From: DATAOG01 sp963757395
GTDB lineage: Bacteria; Pseudomonadota; Alphaproteobacteria; Geminicoccales; Geminicoccaceae
Direction: 5' to 3'
Length of the DNA stretch: 64,000 bases
NCBI GenBank assembly: GCA_963757395.1
Contig: CAVWRK010000003.1
Coordinates: 372,001 to 436,000 of the forward strand
Under the pieces are notes generated by a model. That model was not told where the DNA came from and did not search any database. It was given only the letters and a program-made list of their open reading frames with translations. Numbering within the stretch: the first letter of the stretch is position 1; each line of letters begins with the position of its first letter. The position numbers and the translations under genes are program-made. This document shows, piece after piece, positions 17,566 to 26,094 of this stretch.

Positions 17566-19707
17566 GTGTTTGGCTTCCGTCGAGATCTTCGCCTGCTCGA
17601 CCAGATCGACCTGCCGACGACGCGCGCGTTCTGGCAAATCCGATCGGATGACACCGGACGCGCGTTCTCCTGGATCAACTACGTGCCGATCGTGGACGCG
17701 GAGAGCGGCCGTCCCGATGCCTTCCGTCTCGGGGGGCCGTGCGAGATCCTGGGCGACAACGGCTGGCTGCTCGGTCCCGAGGGCTGGTACGCCTGCTGCT
17801 CCTGGTACAGCGGGCACAGCTATCTGCCGCGCCCACTCCGGCCGCGCACGCCCGCCTACGATCGGAAATACCGGCGCATCGAAGCGCTGGCCGGGGTCAC
17901 GCTCTCAGCGCTCACCGACCACGCCGACGCCTATGGCCACGCGCTGATGGAGGGTCTGTACAAGCTTCTGAGAGGCATCGAGGCCGTCGGGGGGGTCGAG
18001 CGGGTCGATCAGATCATCGTGCCGGCGGTCTTGGGGCGCCTCCTGCACCGGAGCGTGTTCGCGGATGACGCCCCGCTCCATGCCAGGCTCTTGCCCTCGG
18101 ATCCGGGTACGATCTATCGCGCTGACATGGTGATTGCGGTCACCCATCCCGCCTGTTGCATGAACGTCTCACAGGCGCAACTCGATCTGCTCAGAGCCGC
18201 GCGACCGCCGGCTCGTGCCGGCTTGGCTCGCAGGATATTTCTCGCGCGCGGCCCCGACGAGCGGCGCGGGATCTCCAACCTCGATCAGGTCGCGCGCATT
18301 TTCGAACGCCACGGCTACCTGATCACGACCGGCGCCCGACTCGAGGACAGTTGGGCCGCCTTTGCTGGTGCCGACGTGGTGGCGGGCGTCCACGGCTCCG
18401 ATCTCGCCGATTGCCTCTTCATGCGCCGCGGGAGCACGCTCCTCGAGATCGTCCCGAGCGATCACCGCAAGCCCTACTACTTCAACGTGGCCGCGAGGCT
18501 CGGTCTCGAATTCCGCTGCCTGCTCGCCCGCTCCGCGACCCAGCGAAAAAGCGTTCACGGCTTCAGCACGGCCGCGATCACCGTCGACGCGACCGCGCTC
18601 GAAGCGGTGCTGGACGCCATCGACCAGGGCGAGCCAGCAGCCACGCTCGAATGCCTCGCCTCGAGGGCGTTTGACACCACGTGCCGACCGGTCGCCCCTC
18701 CAGGCGTGGCCGTGCATCGCAGCCCGGCATTTGATACGTCGGTCGACGCGGGCGCCCGCCTGGACTATGGCTCGCCTGGGCCCGTCATGTGGTCGGGCTC
18801 CGGCCTCGGGGGGGCGATGAGAGCCAGAGCGGTCATCGCGGCGCACCGGCTGCGGCGCAAGGTCGTTCAGCTGGTCGCTGGCCAGGCGCAACTCGTGCGT
18901 CCGGTCTTCATCATCGGCTGCGGCCGCTCGGGCACGACGGTTCTGGGCCAGCTCCTGGGCCGACACGCCGTCGTCGCCTATCTGCACGAGCCGCGGGACA
19001 TCTGGTCGATCGAGCCGCGCACCGACATCTGGAGCGCCAAGGCCGGCGAGCGCGGCGGCCGGCTGCGTCTCGGCGCCGCCGATGCGCGGCCCGCGACCGC
19101 CGCGCGGATCGCGCGCGCCTTCGCCGCCGAGGTCCGGCTTCAGGGCGCACGGCGCCTGGTCGAGAAGCTGCCGATCAACAGCTTCCGGATCGGCTTCATC
19201 GATGGTCTGCTGCCCGACGCCCTGTTCGTCCACGTGATCCGCGATGGCCGCGAGGTGGCGTGCTCGATCGCCCGGCTCGCCGAGCGGGACGCCTGGTTCG
19301 GGCACGGTGACTACAAGTGGCGGTTGCTCGCCGCCGAGGCCGAGGCTGCCGGCCTCGGCCGGCTGGTCGGGCTGTGCGGCAGCCATGAGCTGCGCGGTCT
19401 GCTCGAATGGCGGCTCAGCCTCGAAGCGGCGCGCGGCGCGCTCGCTGCGTTGCCCACGGGCCGCCGGCTCGAGGTCCGCTACGAGCAGCTCGTCGGCGCT
19501 CCGGCGGCGACCTGCGCCCGCCTCGAGGCGTTCATCGGCCTGCCGCCCGACCCGGCGATGCATACCTTCGCCGCAACCCAGCTCGCCCGGCGCGCCCCGA
19601 TACCGGCGCCACCACCCTCACCCGCCGCCGCTGCCCGAACCATCGCGGGCGATCTGCTGGCGGAACTCGGCTATCGGAATGCCGCTGCACCCGAACCTCG
19701 GACCTGA
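17566..19707 (+). CDS. GT61 (DUF563) glycosyltransferase fused to a sulfotransferase domain
   Basis: 713 residues with two modules. Residues about 100-400 match the GT61/DUF563 family: RRIFLARGPDERRGISN, VARIFERHGYLI, the diagnostic FAGADVVAGVHGSDLADCLF, MRRGSTLLEIVPSD and YYFNVAARLGLEF. After a variable linker, residues about 440-705 are a sulfotransferase: FIIGCGRSGTTVLGQLLGRH (PAPS loop), EKLPINSFRIGFI, LFVHVIRDGREVACSIARL (3'-phosphate site) and LEVRYEQLVGAPAATCARLE. The arrangement suggests a protein that adds a sugar and sulfates the same glycan. GTG at 17566 follows GGAGGG by about 9 bases. The stop overlaps the start of the next sulfotransferase gene. Confidence 0.8.
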   Translation: MFGFRRDLRLLDQIDLPTTRAFWQIRSDDTGRAFSWINYVPIVDAESGRPDAFRLGGPCEILGDNGWLLGPEGWYACCSWYSGHSYLPRPLRPRTPAYDRKYRRIEALAGVTLSALTDHADAYGHALMEGLYKLLRGIEAVGGVERVDQIIVPAVLGRLLHRSVFADDAPLHARLLPSDPGTIYRADMVIAVTHPACCMNVSQAQLDLLRAARPPARAGLARRIFLARGPDERRGISNLDQVARIFERHGYLITTGARLEDSWAAFAGADVVAGVHGSDLADCLFMRRGSTLLEIVPSDHRKPYYFNVAARLGLEFRCLLARSATQRKSVHGFSTAAITVDATALEAVLDAIDQGEPAATLECLASRAFDTTCRPVAPPGVAVHRSPAFDTSVDAGARLDYGSPGPVMWSGSGLGGAMRARAVIAAHRLRRKVVQLVAGQAQLVRPVFIIGCGRSGTTVLGQLLGRHAVVAYLHEPRDIWSIEPRTDIWSAKAGERGGRLRLGAADARPATAARIARAFAAEVRLQGARRLVEKLPINSFRIGFIDGLLPDALFVHVIRDGREVACSIARLAERDAWFGHGDYKWRLLAAEAEAAGLGRLVGLCGSHELRGLLEWRLSLEAARGALAALPTGRRLEVRYEQLVGAPAATCARLEAFIGLPPDPAMHTFAATQLARRAPIPAPPPSPAAAARTIAGDLLAELGYRNAAAPEPRT

Positions 19708-20653
19708 GCCATGGCCGCGACGGGCGATCAAGGCGTGCATCGCTCGCGCCGCCTCGGGTCGGGCGTTCGATCGCCCGGTGTTCATCCTGGCGCCGCCACG
19801 TTCCGGCTCGACCTTCCTGTTCGAGTGCCTCGCCCGCTGCGAGCCGGTCTTTCATCTGGACGCGGAAGCGGATCTCTACTGGTGGCAGCAGTTCCCCTAC
19901 CAGAGAGTCCGGGGCCACTCCGATCGGATCGGCGCCGGCGATGCTTCGCCGGGGCAGCTTCGCGCCCTCTGGCGGGTGATCTACCGCCAGGCCGTGGTCG
20001 CCCAGCTGCGCCGGCGAGGCCGGCCAATTCATCCGGGCCACCTGCTCGGCACGCGGCCGATCCGCTATCTCGACAAGACGATCGCCAACTGCTTCCACCT
20101 GGAGGTGCTCGATCGATCCTTTCCGGACGCCCGCTTCGTTTTCCTGGTGCGCGATCCGCGCCCGAGCCTCGCCAGCATGGTCGAAGGCTGGCCGCATCTG
20201 GAGCGCTTCGGCAAGCCCCAGCTCAGCGCCGTGCTGCAGACCCTGCAGCCGCGCGCGATCGAGCACTGGAGCTATCCGGCACCGCCTGGCTGGCAACAGG
20301 TGGTCGGCCGTCCGCTGGCCGAGATCTGCGCCTGGAGCTGGCAGCAGCACGTCGAGACCGTGCTGGCGTTCTTCGAGCGCGAGGCACGCCCGTTGCCCCG
20401 GTTGACCTACGAGCAACTGGTGCACGACCCGGCGCAAAGCGTCCGCACCCTGGCCGAAAAGCTCGAGCTGCCCTGGTCGGCGCAGGCGGAGGCCTATGTC
20501 CGCGCCGCGCCGCTCAGCCGGACCACCGTCTCGAAGCCCGAGCACGGAAAATGGCGCCTGCGGCATGCGGCCGAGATCGAGCGGGTGCTGCCGACGATCC
20601 GGCAGACCGCGGCGAGGATTGGCTATGATCTGGCGCGCGACCCGACGGGCTGA
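19679..20653 (+). CDS. Sulfotransferase family protein
   Basis: 324 residues. PAPS loop FILAPPRSGSTFLFECLARC; LDKTIANCFHLEVLDRSFPD; 3'-phosphate site FVFLVRDPRPSLASMVEGW; later LTYEQLVHDPAQSVRTLAEKLEL; C-terminal TVSKPEHGKWR, the typical end of Sulfotransfer_3-like proteins that contact the acceptor. ATG at 19679 overlaps the last 29 bases of the preceding fusion gene in another frame, implying translational coupling. This is the third sulfotransferase domain in 5 kb, so sulfation is likely to be a main feature of the polymer. Confidence 0.83.
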   Translation: MPLHPNLGPEPWPRRAIKACIARAASGRAFDRPVFILAPPRSGSTFLFECLARCEPVFHLDAEADLYWWQQFPYQRVRGHSDRIGAGDASPGQLRALWRVIYRQAVVAQLRRRGRPIHPGHLLGTRPIRYLDKTIANCFHLEVLDRSFPDARFVFLVRDPRPSLASMVEGWPHLERFGKPQLSAVLQTLQPRAIEHWSYPAPPGWQQVVGRPLAEICAWSWQQHVETVLAFFEREARPLPRLTYEQLVHDPAQSVRTLAEKLELPWSAQAEAYVRAAPLSRTTVSKPEHGKWRLRHAAEIERVLPTIRQTAARIGYDLARDPTG

Positions 20654-20656
20654 CGC

Positions 20657-22036
20657 GTGGCCGTCGACCGGCCGGTCGAGGCGGGGGCCTGCGGCGCGCC
20701 GACCTCCGATCGGCTCGAGCGAGCGCGCGTGACGCCGCCGCCGCGGCCGCTCGCGAGCACGCGCCAAGGCGGGGACCGTTCGGTCCCGCGCGTGCTGATG
20801 GTCAGCTACTCGGACGCCAGCGGTGGCGCGGCGCGGGCGGCCTACCGCCTGCTGCGCGGCCTGCGGGGCTACGGCGTCAACGTCCGCATGCTCGCGATGG
20901 AGACGCTGAGTGGCGATCGCGCGGTCAAAGCCTTGGCCAGCGGGCTGGGCCCGATGCCGCGCCGCCGGCTCGACCGGCTGCCCCTCCACCTCGCGATGCG
21001 CGGCGCCCGCCCGATGTTCTCGCTCGCATGGGTGCCGGATCGGCTGCCGCGCCAGATTGACCGGCTGTCAGCCGGCATCGTCCATCTGCAATGGATCGGC
21101 GCCGGCATGCTGCGGCTCGAGAGCCTGGCGCGGCTGGCCAGACCGCTGGTCTGGACCATGCATGACATGTGGCCGTTCACGGGTGGCTGCCACTACGACG
21201 AGGGCTGCGGCCGCTTCGCCGAGGGCTGCGGCCGTTGCCCGCTGCTGCGCTCCTCGAGCCGCCGGGACCTGTCGTCGTGGGTCTGGCGACGCAAGCGGCG
21301 CGCCTGGCGAGCCCTCGAGCTCACCCTGGTCGCGCCGAGCCGTTGGCTGGCTGAGCAGGCGCGGCTGAGCCCGCTGATTCGCGACCGGCCGATCCACGTC
21401 ATCCCGAACGGTCTCGATCTCGACCTCTTCCAACCGGTCGATCCCGGGCTGGCGCGCCGGCTGCTCGGCCTGCCGCCGGGCCGGCAGTATCTCCTGTTCG
21501 GAGCCCTGGACCCGGGCGGTGAACGGCGCAAAGGTTTTGAGCTCCTGCGCGCCGCTCTCCAGCATCTGGCCGAGACCGGCTGGCGGCACCGGCTCGATCT
21601 GATCGTGGCCGGCGCATCCGCCCCAACCGTGCCCCTGGATCTGGGCCTGCGGACTCATTTTCTTGGCAAGCTCCGGGACGAGCTGAGCATGGCTTTGGCC
21701 CTGGCCGCAGCCGATGCCGTGGTCGTACCGTCGATCCAGGACAATCTGCCGAATATGGCCGTCGAAGCGTTCGCCTGCGGCCGGCCCTGCGTCGGCTTCG
21801 CGGTCGGTGGCCTGCCCGAGATCGTCGCGGACGGTGTCAACGGGCGACTTGCGCGACCATCGGATGTCGTCGATCTTGCGGCGTCGATCGCCTGGGTCCT
21901 CGAGGACGACGGCCGGCGGCAGACCTTGGGGCGGGAGGCCCGGCGCAAGGCCGAGCAGACGTTCGATCTCCGCACGGTGGCGCGGCGCTATGCCGAGCTC
22001 TATCACGAGGTCGTGCAATCGGATGGGCGAAGCTGA
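20657..22036 (+). CDS. Glycosyltransferase family 4 (WcaC-like)
   Basis: About 459 residues from GTG 20657, though a start at 20729 or 20789 would remove a non-conserved leader. The GT-B fold begins at VLMVSYSDASGGAARAAYRLL and continues with HLQWIGAGML, LVWTMHDMWPFTGGCHYDEGC (a Cys-rich WcaC-type loop), VAPSRWLAEQARLSPL, HVIPNGLDLDLFQP, and the nucleotide-sugar site SIQDNLPNMAVEAFACGRP. Retaining glycosyltransferases of this type add sugars such as fucose in colanic-acid-like polymers; a fucosyl donor would fit the upstream gmd-fcl pair but is not proven. It is 3 bases from the previous gene and 1 base from the next. Confidence 0.83.
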   Translation: MAVDRPVEAGACGAPTSDRLERARVTPPPRPLASTRQGGDRSVPRVLMVSYSDASGGAARAAYRLLRGLRGYGVNVRMLAMETLSGDRAVKALASGLGPMPRRRLDRLPLHLAMRGARPMFSLAWVPDRLPRQIDRLSAGIVHLQWIGAGMLRLESLARLARPLVWTMHDMWPFTGGCHYDEGCGRFAEGCGRCPLLRSSSRRDLSSWVWRRKRRAWRALELTLVAPSRWLAEQARLSPLIRDRPIHVIPNGLDLDLFQPVDPGLARRLLGLPPGRQYLLFGALDPGGERRKGFELLRAALQHLAETGWRHRLDLIVAGASAPTVPLDLGLRTHFLGKLRDELSMALALAAADAVVVPSIQDNLPNMAVEAFACGRPCVGFAVGGLPEIVADGVNGRLARPSDVVDLAASIAWVLEDDGRRQTLGREARRKAEQTFDLRTVARRYAELYHEVVQSDGRS

Positions 22037-22037
22037 T

Positions 22038-22808
22038 ATGGATCACCTCGCGATCGTTCGCGAGCTTGGGCGCTGCTATGATCCGGCACGCGGCGAGCCA
22101 CTGCAGTTCCGGACCCTCTTGACCGGCTGTCAATATCTGCCGCTCTATCGATTGGCCGCGAAGTACGCCGGACCGGGCGTGTCGGTGCTCGACTGGGGTT
22201 CGGGTAACGGCCACTTCTCGTACTTTCTGTTGCGGCTGGGGCTCGAGGTCACCGCCTTCAATCTTCAGTCGCAAGAATGCGCGCTCGCCGACCTTCTGCG
22301 GGCTCGCTTCGGCGACCACTACCGGCATTATTTTGGAGCTGATGATGAACCGGCGCGGCTGCCTTTCGCCGACGCCAGCTTCGCTCTGGCGTTTTCGATC
22401 GGGGTGCTCGAGCACGTGCGCGAATCCGGCGGCTCCGAGCTTGCGAGCCTGGCGGAGCTGCGACGGGTTCTGAAGCCCGGCGGCCTGCTTCTGTGCGGCA
22501 TGCTGCCCAAGAAGCACAGCTGGATAGAATTCCTGGTCCGCAACTTCTTCAAGCACAAGCACCACCATCTCTATCGCTATACCGGACGCGACGTCGTCGA
22601 CCTTCTGACTCGAGCTGGCTTCGAGCTCATCGAGCTGGATACGCACGGCTTCCTGCCGAGGAACAGCTTGAATCGGGCGGCACTCGCCGGGCTCACCGGT
22701 CGCACTGCGGTCGTCAGGCTGTTCAATCTGATCGATCGCATGCTGGCTCGAAGCCTGCCGGTGATCGCTCAAAACTTCATGCTGTGCGCACGGAGCTCAT
22801 CGCCATGA
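22038..22808 (+). CDS. Class I SAM-dependent methyltransferase
   Basis: 256 residues. Motif I VSVLDWGSGNGHFSYFLLRLG; ARLPFADASFALAFSIGVLEHV (motif IV); LRRVLKPGGLLLCGMLPKKHSW (post-motif). This is the Methyltransf_11 type. It is embedded in the glycosyltransferase operon, one base after the preceding stop, so methylation of a sugar or a carrier-linked intermediate is the likely role. It shows no membrane segment. Confidence 0.85.
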   Translation: MDHLAIVRELGRCYDPARGEPLQFRTLLTGCQYLPLYRLAAKYAGPGVSVLDWGSGNGHFSYFLLRLGLEVTAFNLQSQECALADLLRARFGDHYRHYFGADDEPARLPFADASFALAFSIGVLEHVRESGGSELASLAELRRVLKPGGLLLCGMLPKKHSWIEFLVRNFFKHKHHHLYRYTGRDVVDLLTRAGFELIELDTHGFLPRNSLNRAALAGLTGRTAVVRLFNLIDRMLARSLPVIAQNFMLCARSSSP

Positions 22809-22866
22809 TGGGGCGTGGGCGGATTCGTCACGCAGGTTGTCCCCGGCGAGTTAGTCTGGGAAACCG

Positions 22867-23712
22867 ATGATCGAGACCCGATCACCTGGGGCGCTGGTCA
22901 GCATCGTGACCGTGGTCCGTGATCGCGCCGACAGCCTCGAGCGGACCATGGCAAGCGTGCTCTGCCAGACCTACCGCCCGTTCGAGTATGTGGTCATCGA
23001 TGGCGGTTCGACCGATGGCACGGTCGAGGTGATCAGACGTCATGCCGATCGGCTCGCCTACTGGGTCAGCGAACCGGATCGCGGCATCAGCGACGCCTTC
23101 AACAAGGGGGTGGCGGCTACGAGGGGCGGTTTCATCGGCTTGCTCAATGCCGACGACTGGATGGAGCCCGACCAGGTCGAACGCGCGGTCGCCGCCCTCG
23201 AGCGCAGCGGGGCCGACTTCGCGTTCGGCGATCTGGTCTATCATGACCCGACGGGACGACCCGTGCACCGCATCAAGGGCGACCCGGACTACGCCAGACT
23301 GATCGGCAGCCGCATGCCCGAGATCAATCACCCGACGCTGCTGGCCAGACGCGACGTCTATCATGGGGTCGGTCCGTTCGATCCCCGGTACGGCGCGGCC
23401 ATGGACTACGACTGGCTGCTGCGGGCGCATATCGCTGGCTATCGCGGCGTCTACGAGCCGCGGATCGTCGCGCATATGACGCTCGCCGGCGTCTCGGATC
23501 GGGCCTATCTGCGCGCGCTCGGCGAAGTTCGCGCGATCGCCGTCAAGCATGGGCAGCCGGCGGCCAGGGCCTGGGCGCTCTATGGCTATCGCATCGCCAA
23601 GGGGACCGCTCAGCGCACGCTTCACTCGCTGGCGCCCGAGTTCGGCTACGCCCGATTGCGGGGCCTGGTCAATCCGAGCTATCGGCCCTATCGGCCGCGA
23701 GGCGACGAGTGA
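22867..23712 (+). CDS. Glycosyltransferase family 2
   Basis: 281 residues. GT-A signature VSIVTVVRDRADSLERTMAS, YVVIDGGSTDGTVEVIRRH, WVSEPDRGISDAFNKGVA and the metal-binding DxD as LLNADDWMEPD, then INHPTLLARRDVY and MDYDWLLRAHI. These are WcaA/SpsA-like inverting transferases acting at the cytoplasmic face. The gene overlaps the downstream polymerase by four bases (GTGA), so the two are probably co-translated. Confidence 0.92.
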   Translation: MIETRSPGALVSIVTVVRDRADSLERTMASVLCQTYRPFEYVVIDGGSTDGTVEVIRRHADRLAYWVSEPDRGISDAFNKGVAATRGGFIGLLNADDWMEPDQVERAVAALERSGADFAFGDLVYHDPTGRPVHRIKGDPDYARLIGSRMPEINHPTLLARRDVYHGVGPFDPRYGAAMDYDWLLRAHIAGYRGVYEPRIVAHMTLAGVSDRAYLRALGEVRAIAVKHGQPAARAWALYGYRIAKGTAQRTLHSLAPEFGYARLRGLVNPSYRPYRPRGDE

Positions 23713-24839
23713 ACCCTCGCTTCGTGATGGTCGACGATGCCGTCCCCGGCCTGAGCCGGCCGATCGAGCGCCTGCTTTGCGTCTTGGTGGTGGCCGGCGC
23801 GGTCAAGGCGCCGCTCGGCATTCCGCTCTATCTCAACTCGACGCTCCTGCTGCTCGGGCTGTTTTCTGTGGTCGTCCTGCAGGCGCTGCCGCTCCTGTTG
23901 CTCTGGATGGTCGCCCTGGTTGGCCTGGGCATGCTCTCGGCCTGGCAGCTCGGCATCCTGGCCGACAGCGGGCCGCGCCTGGGCCAGCTGCTCCTGACCC
24001 CGCTCGCCATGGCGCTGATCACGCGCCTCGACCCCAAATTGCTCGGCCGCTACCTGGCTCTGCTGCTGCCGTTGTTCCTGCTCCTGCTGGTGATCGAGCC
24101 GCTCCTGCTGCCGCACGCGTGGCAGGAGACGCGCCGGGCCTTTGGCGTCGACGTCCCGCGTCAGCGCGGCCTCCAGGGCGAGCCGAACTACAATGCCATG
24201 CTCTATGGCGTGGTCGGGATGATCCTGGCCCAGCAGCGGCCCCGTTGGCTCGGCATTCCGCCCTTCCTGGCCGCGCTGCCGAGCCTCAGCCGCGGCCTGA
24301 TCGCGGCGATCGGCGCCTGGCTCGGCGCCAAGGTGGTCGGCCAGCGCCGGGTCTGGGTGGCGCCGCTCGTCGCGCTCGTCCTCTGTGCCCAGCCGCTGAT
24401 CGTGCTCGCGGTCGACAGCTCGATCGACGGAGGCGCGCGCCAGCAGCTCGACCGCCTTTCCAGCAACCGCTACATGATCTGGGTCGCGTATGCCGAGGCG
24501 GGTGCGCAAGCGCCGCTCGGGATCGGCTATTTCCAGGGTGAGAGCACGATCAGCGGCTTCGCCGGCCAGCCAGCCAACCACGCCACCCGCCAGGCGCATA
24601 GCATCTTCCTGCAGGTGTTCGGCGAGTTTGGCTGGCTTGGTTACCTGGCGTTCGTCGGCTTCGTGCTCCAGACCAGCCTGACCGTGGCCCGCCGCGCGCC
24701 GGCGCAGCAGCCCCTGCTGCTGTTCGTGCTGACCGGCTACGCCTTCCTCAACGGCCTCACGGACTGGCCGTTCTGGGTCGGAATCGGCTACGTGCTCGCC
24801 CATGCCCAGCGCGCGGCGCCGGCGGCCGGCGGCGAGTAG
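23709..24839 (+). CDS. O-antigen polymerase/ligase family membrane protein (Wzy-like)
   Basis: 376 residues with about ten hydrophobic helices (LLCVLVVAGAVKAPLGIPLYL, STLLLLGLFSVVVLQALPLLLL, LVALVLCAQPLIVLAV) and a periplasmic loop between RYMIWVAYAEAGAQAPLGIGYFQ and HATRQAHSIFLQVFGEFGWLG, the H-x-F/L-x-x-x-x-x-x-E-x-G signature of Wzy/WaaL (PF04932). In a locus with flippase, chain-length and initiating-transferase genes it is best read as the repeat-unit polymerase. The GTG start overlaps the stop of the GT2 gene. Confidence 0.85.
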   Translation: MNPRFVMVDDAVPGLSRPIERLLCVLVVAGAVKAPLGIPLYLNSTLLLLGLFSVVVLQALPLLLLWMVALVGLGMLSAWQLGILADSGPRLGQLLLTPLAMALITRLDPKLLGRYLALLLPLFLLLLVIEPLLLPHAWQETRRAFGVDVPRQRGLQGEPNYNAMLYGVVGMILAQQRPRWLGIPPFLAALPSLSRGLIAAIGAWLGAKVVGQRRVWVAPLVALVLCAQPLIVLAVDSSIDGGARQQLDRLSSNRYMIWVAYAEAGAQAPLGIGYFQGESTISGFAGQPANHATRQAHSIFLQVFGEFGWLGYLAFVGFVLQTSLTVARRAPAQQPLLLFVLTGYAFLNGLTDWPFWVGIGYVLAHAQRAAPAAGGE

Positions 24840-24845
24840 GCCGGG

Positions 24846-25937
24846 TTGCGCGTCCTCGAGGCGGTGGCGGACGGGCGGCCGGGCGGCGGCACCACCCAGG
24901 TCCTGCAGCTGGTCGCGCAGCTGGCCCGGGAGCCGGGTTGCGAGGTCCACCTGCTGAGCCAGGCCGGCTCCTACGCGCTCGAGCAGGCGGCGGCGCTCGG
25001 CGCCGGCGTGCACGGCCTCGATTTCTTCGGCAAGGGCCGTTTCAACCTGGGTGTCTGGCGGGGCGTGCGCCGGCTCCTGCGCCGGTTGCGGCCGGATCTG
25101 GTGCACGCCCATGGCGCCCGTGCCGCCCTGCCGCTCGCCGTCCCGGGGTGGTGCGCGGCCCGGCCCCTGATCTACAGCGTCCACGGCTATCACTTCCCGC
25201 CCAAGTCGCCCGGGTTCCGGACGCTCGGCGCGCTCGCCGAGCGCTGGTGCAGCGCCGGCGCCGCCGCGACCGTGTTCGTCTGCGAGCACGACCGGGAGCT
25301 CGCCGCGCGCCACGGCATCCTGGCCCGCTGCCGCCGGCCGAAGGTGATCCGGAACGGCATCCCGATCGAGGCCCTGCCGGCGGCCGTGCCCCGCGATGAC
25401 CGGCTGGTGTTCGCCGGCCGGCTGGTCGAGCAGAAGAACCCCCTGATGCTGATCGACATCCTCGACCGGCTGCGCGCCGAACCGGTCCGGCTGCTGGTGG
25501 TCGGCGACGGCCCACTGCTGGAGCCGATGCGCCGGCGCGCCGCCGAGCTCGATCTTTTGGACGCGATCGAGTTCCGGGGCGCGCTGTCGCACGAGGCGAC
25601 CCTGGACGCGCTCGCGGGCGGCGGCATCCTTTTGCTGCCCTCGCGCTGGGAGGGCCTGCCCGTGATCGCGCTCGAGGCGATGGCGATCGGCCTGCCGGTG
25701 ATCGCCGCCGCGGTCGGGGGGGTGCCGGAGATCATCGCCCACGGCGAGACCGGCCTCCTGGTCGAGCGGCCGACGCCCGAGGCCTATGCCGATCTGGTGC
25801 GCCGGCTCCGGTGCGACCCCCAGCTCCGCGCCCGGCTGGTCGCCCGCGCCCGCTGCCAGGTTGCGGAGCGCTTCTCCTGGGCCGCGGCCGGGCAGGACTA
25901 CCTCGACCTCTATCGCCGGCTTCTGGACGGCCGATGA
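24846..25937 (+). CDS. Glycosyltransferase family 4
   Basis: 363 residues, TTG start 6 bases after the previous stop. GT-B motifs: N-terminal GGGTTQVLQLVAQLA, DLVHAHGARAALPL, YSVHGYHFPPKSPG, KVIRNGIPIEAL, RLVFAGRLVEQKNPLMLIDIL, LLVVGDGPLLEPMRRRA, IEFRGALSHEATLDALA and LLPSRWEGLPVIALEAMAIG. It is a typical EpsF/WcaL-like capsule glycosyltransferase. Acceptor and donor are unknown. It is the last glycosyltransferase before the initiating enzyme. Confidence 0.92.
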   Translation: MRVLEAVADGRPGGGTTQVLQLVAQLAREPGCEVHLLSQAGSYALEQAAALGAGVHGLDFFGKGRFNLGVWRGVRRLLRRLRPDLVHAHGARAALPLAVPGWCAARPLIYSVHGYHFPPKSPGFRTLGALAERWCSAGAAATVFVCEHDRELAARHGILARCRRPKVIRNGIPIEALPAAVPRDDRLVFAGRLVEQKNPLMLIDILDRLRAEPVRLLVVGDGPLLEPMRRRAAELDLLDAIEFRGALSHEATLDALAGGGILLLPSRWEGLPVIALEAMAIGLPVIAAAVGGVPEIIAHGETGLLVERPTPEAYADLVRRLRCDPQLRARLVARARCQVAERFSWAAAGQDYLDLYRRLLDGR

Positions 25938-26094
25938 TCGGTCGATCGCTCAACTACGGCCGGCCGATCGTGCGCCGACCTGACCGGCGCCGGCTCTCCT
26001 CTCGGGCAATCGGTTCTTGCCAGCGCCAATCTTTCCGGGCTATTTCCGGTCCCGATTTGGACGGTCGAAGCTGACTTTACCTCGGTCGGGTGTG

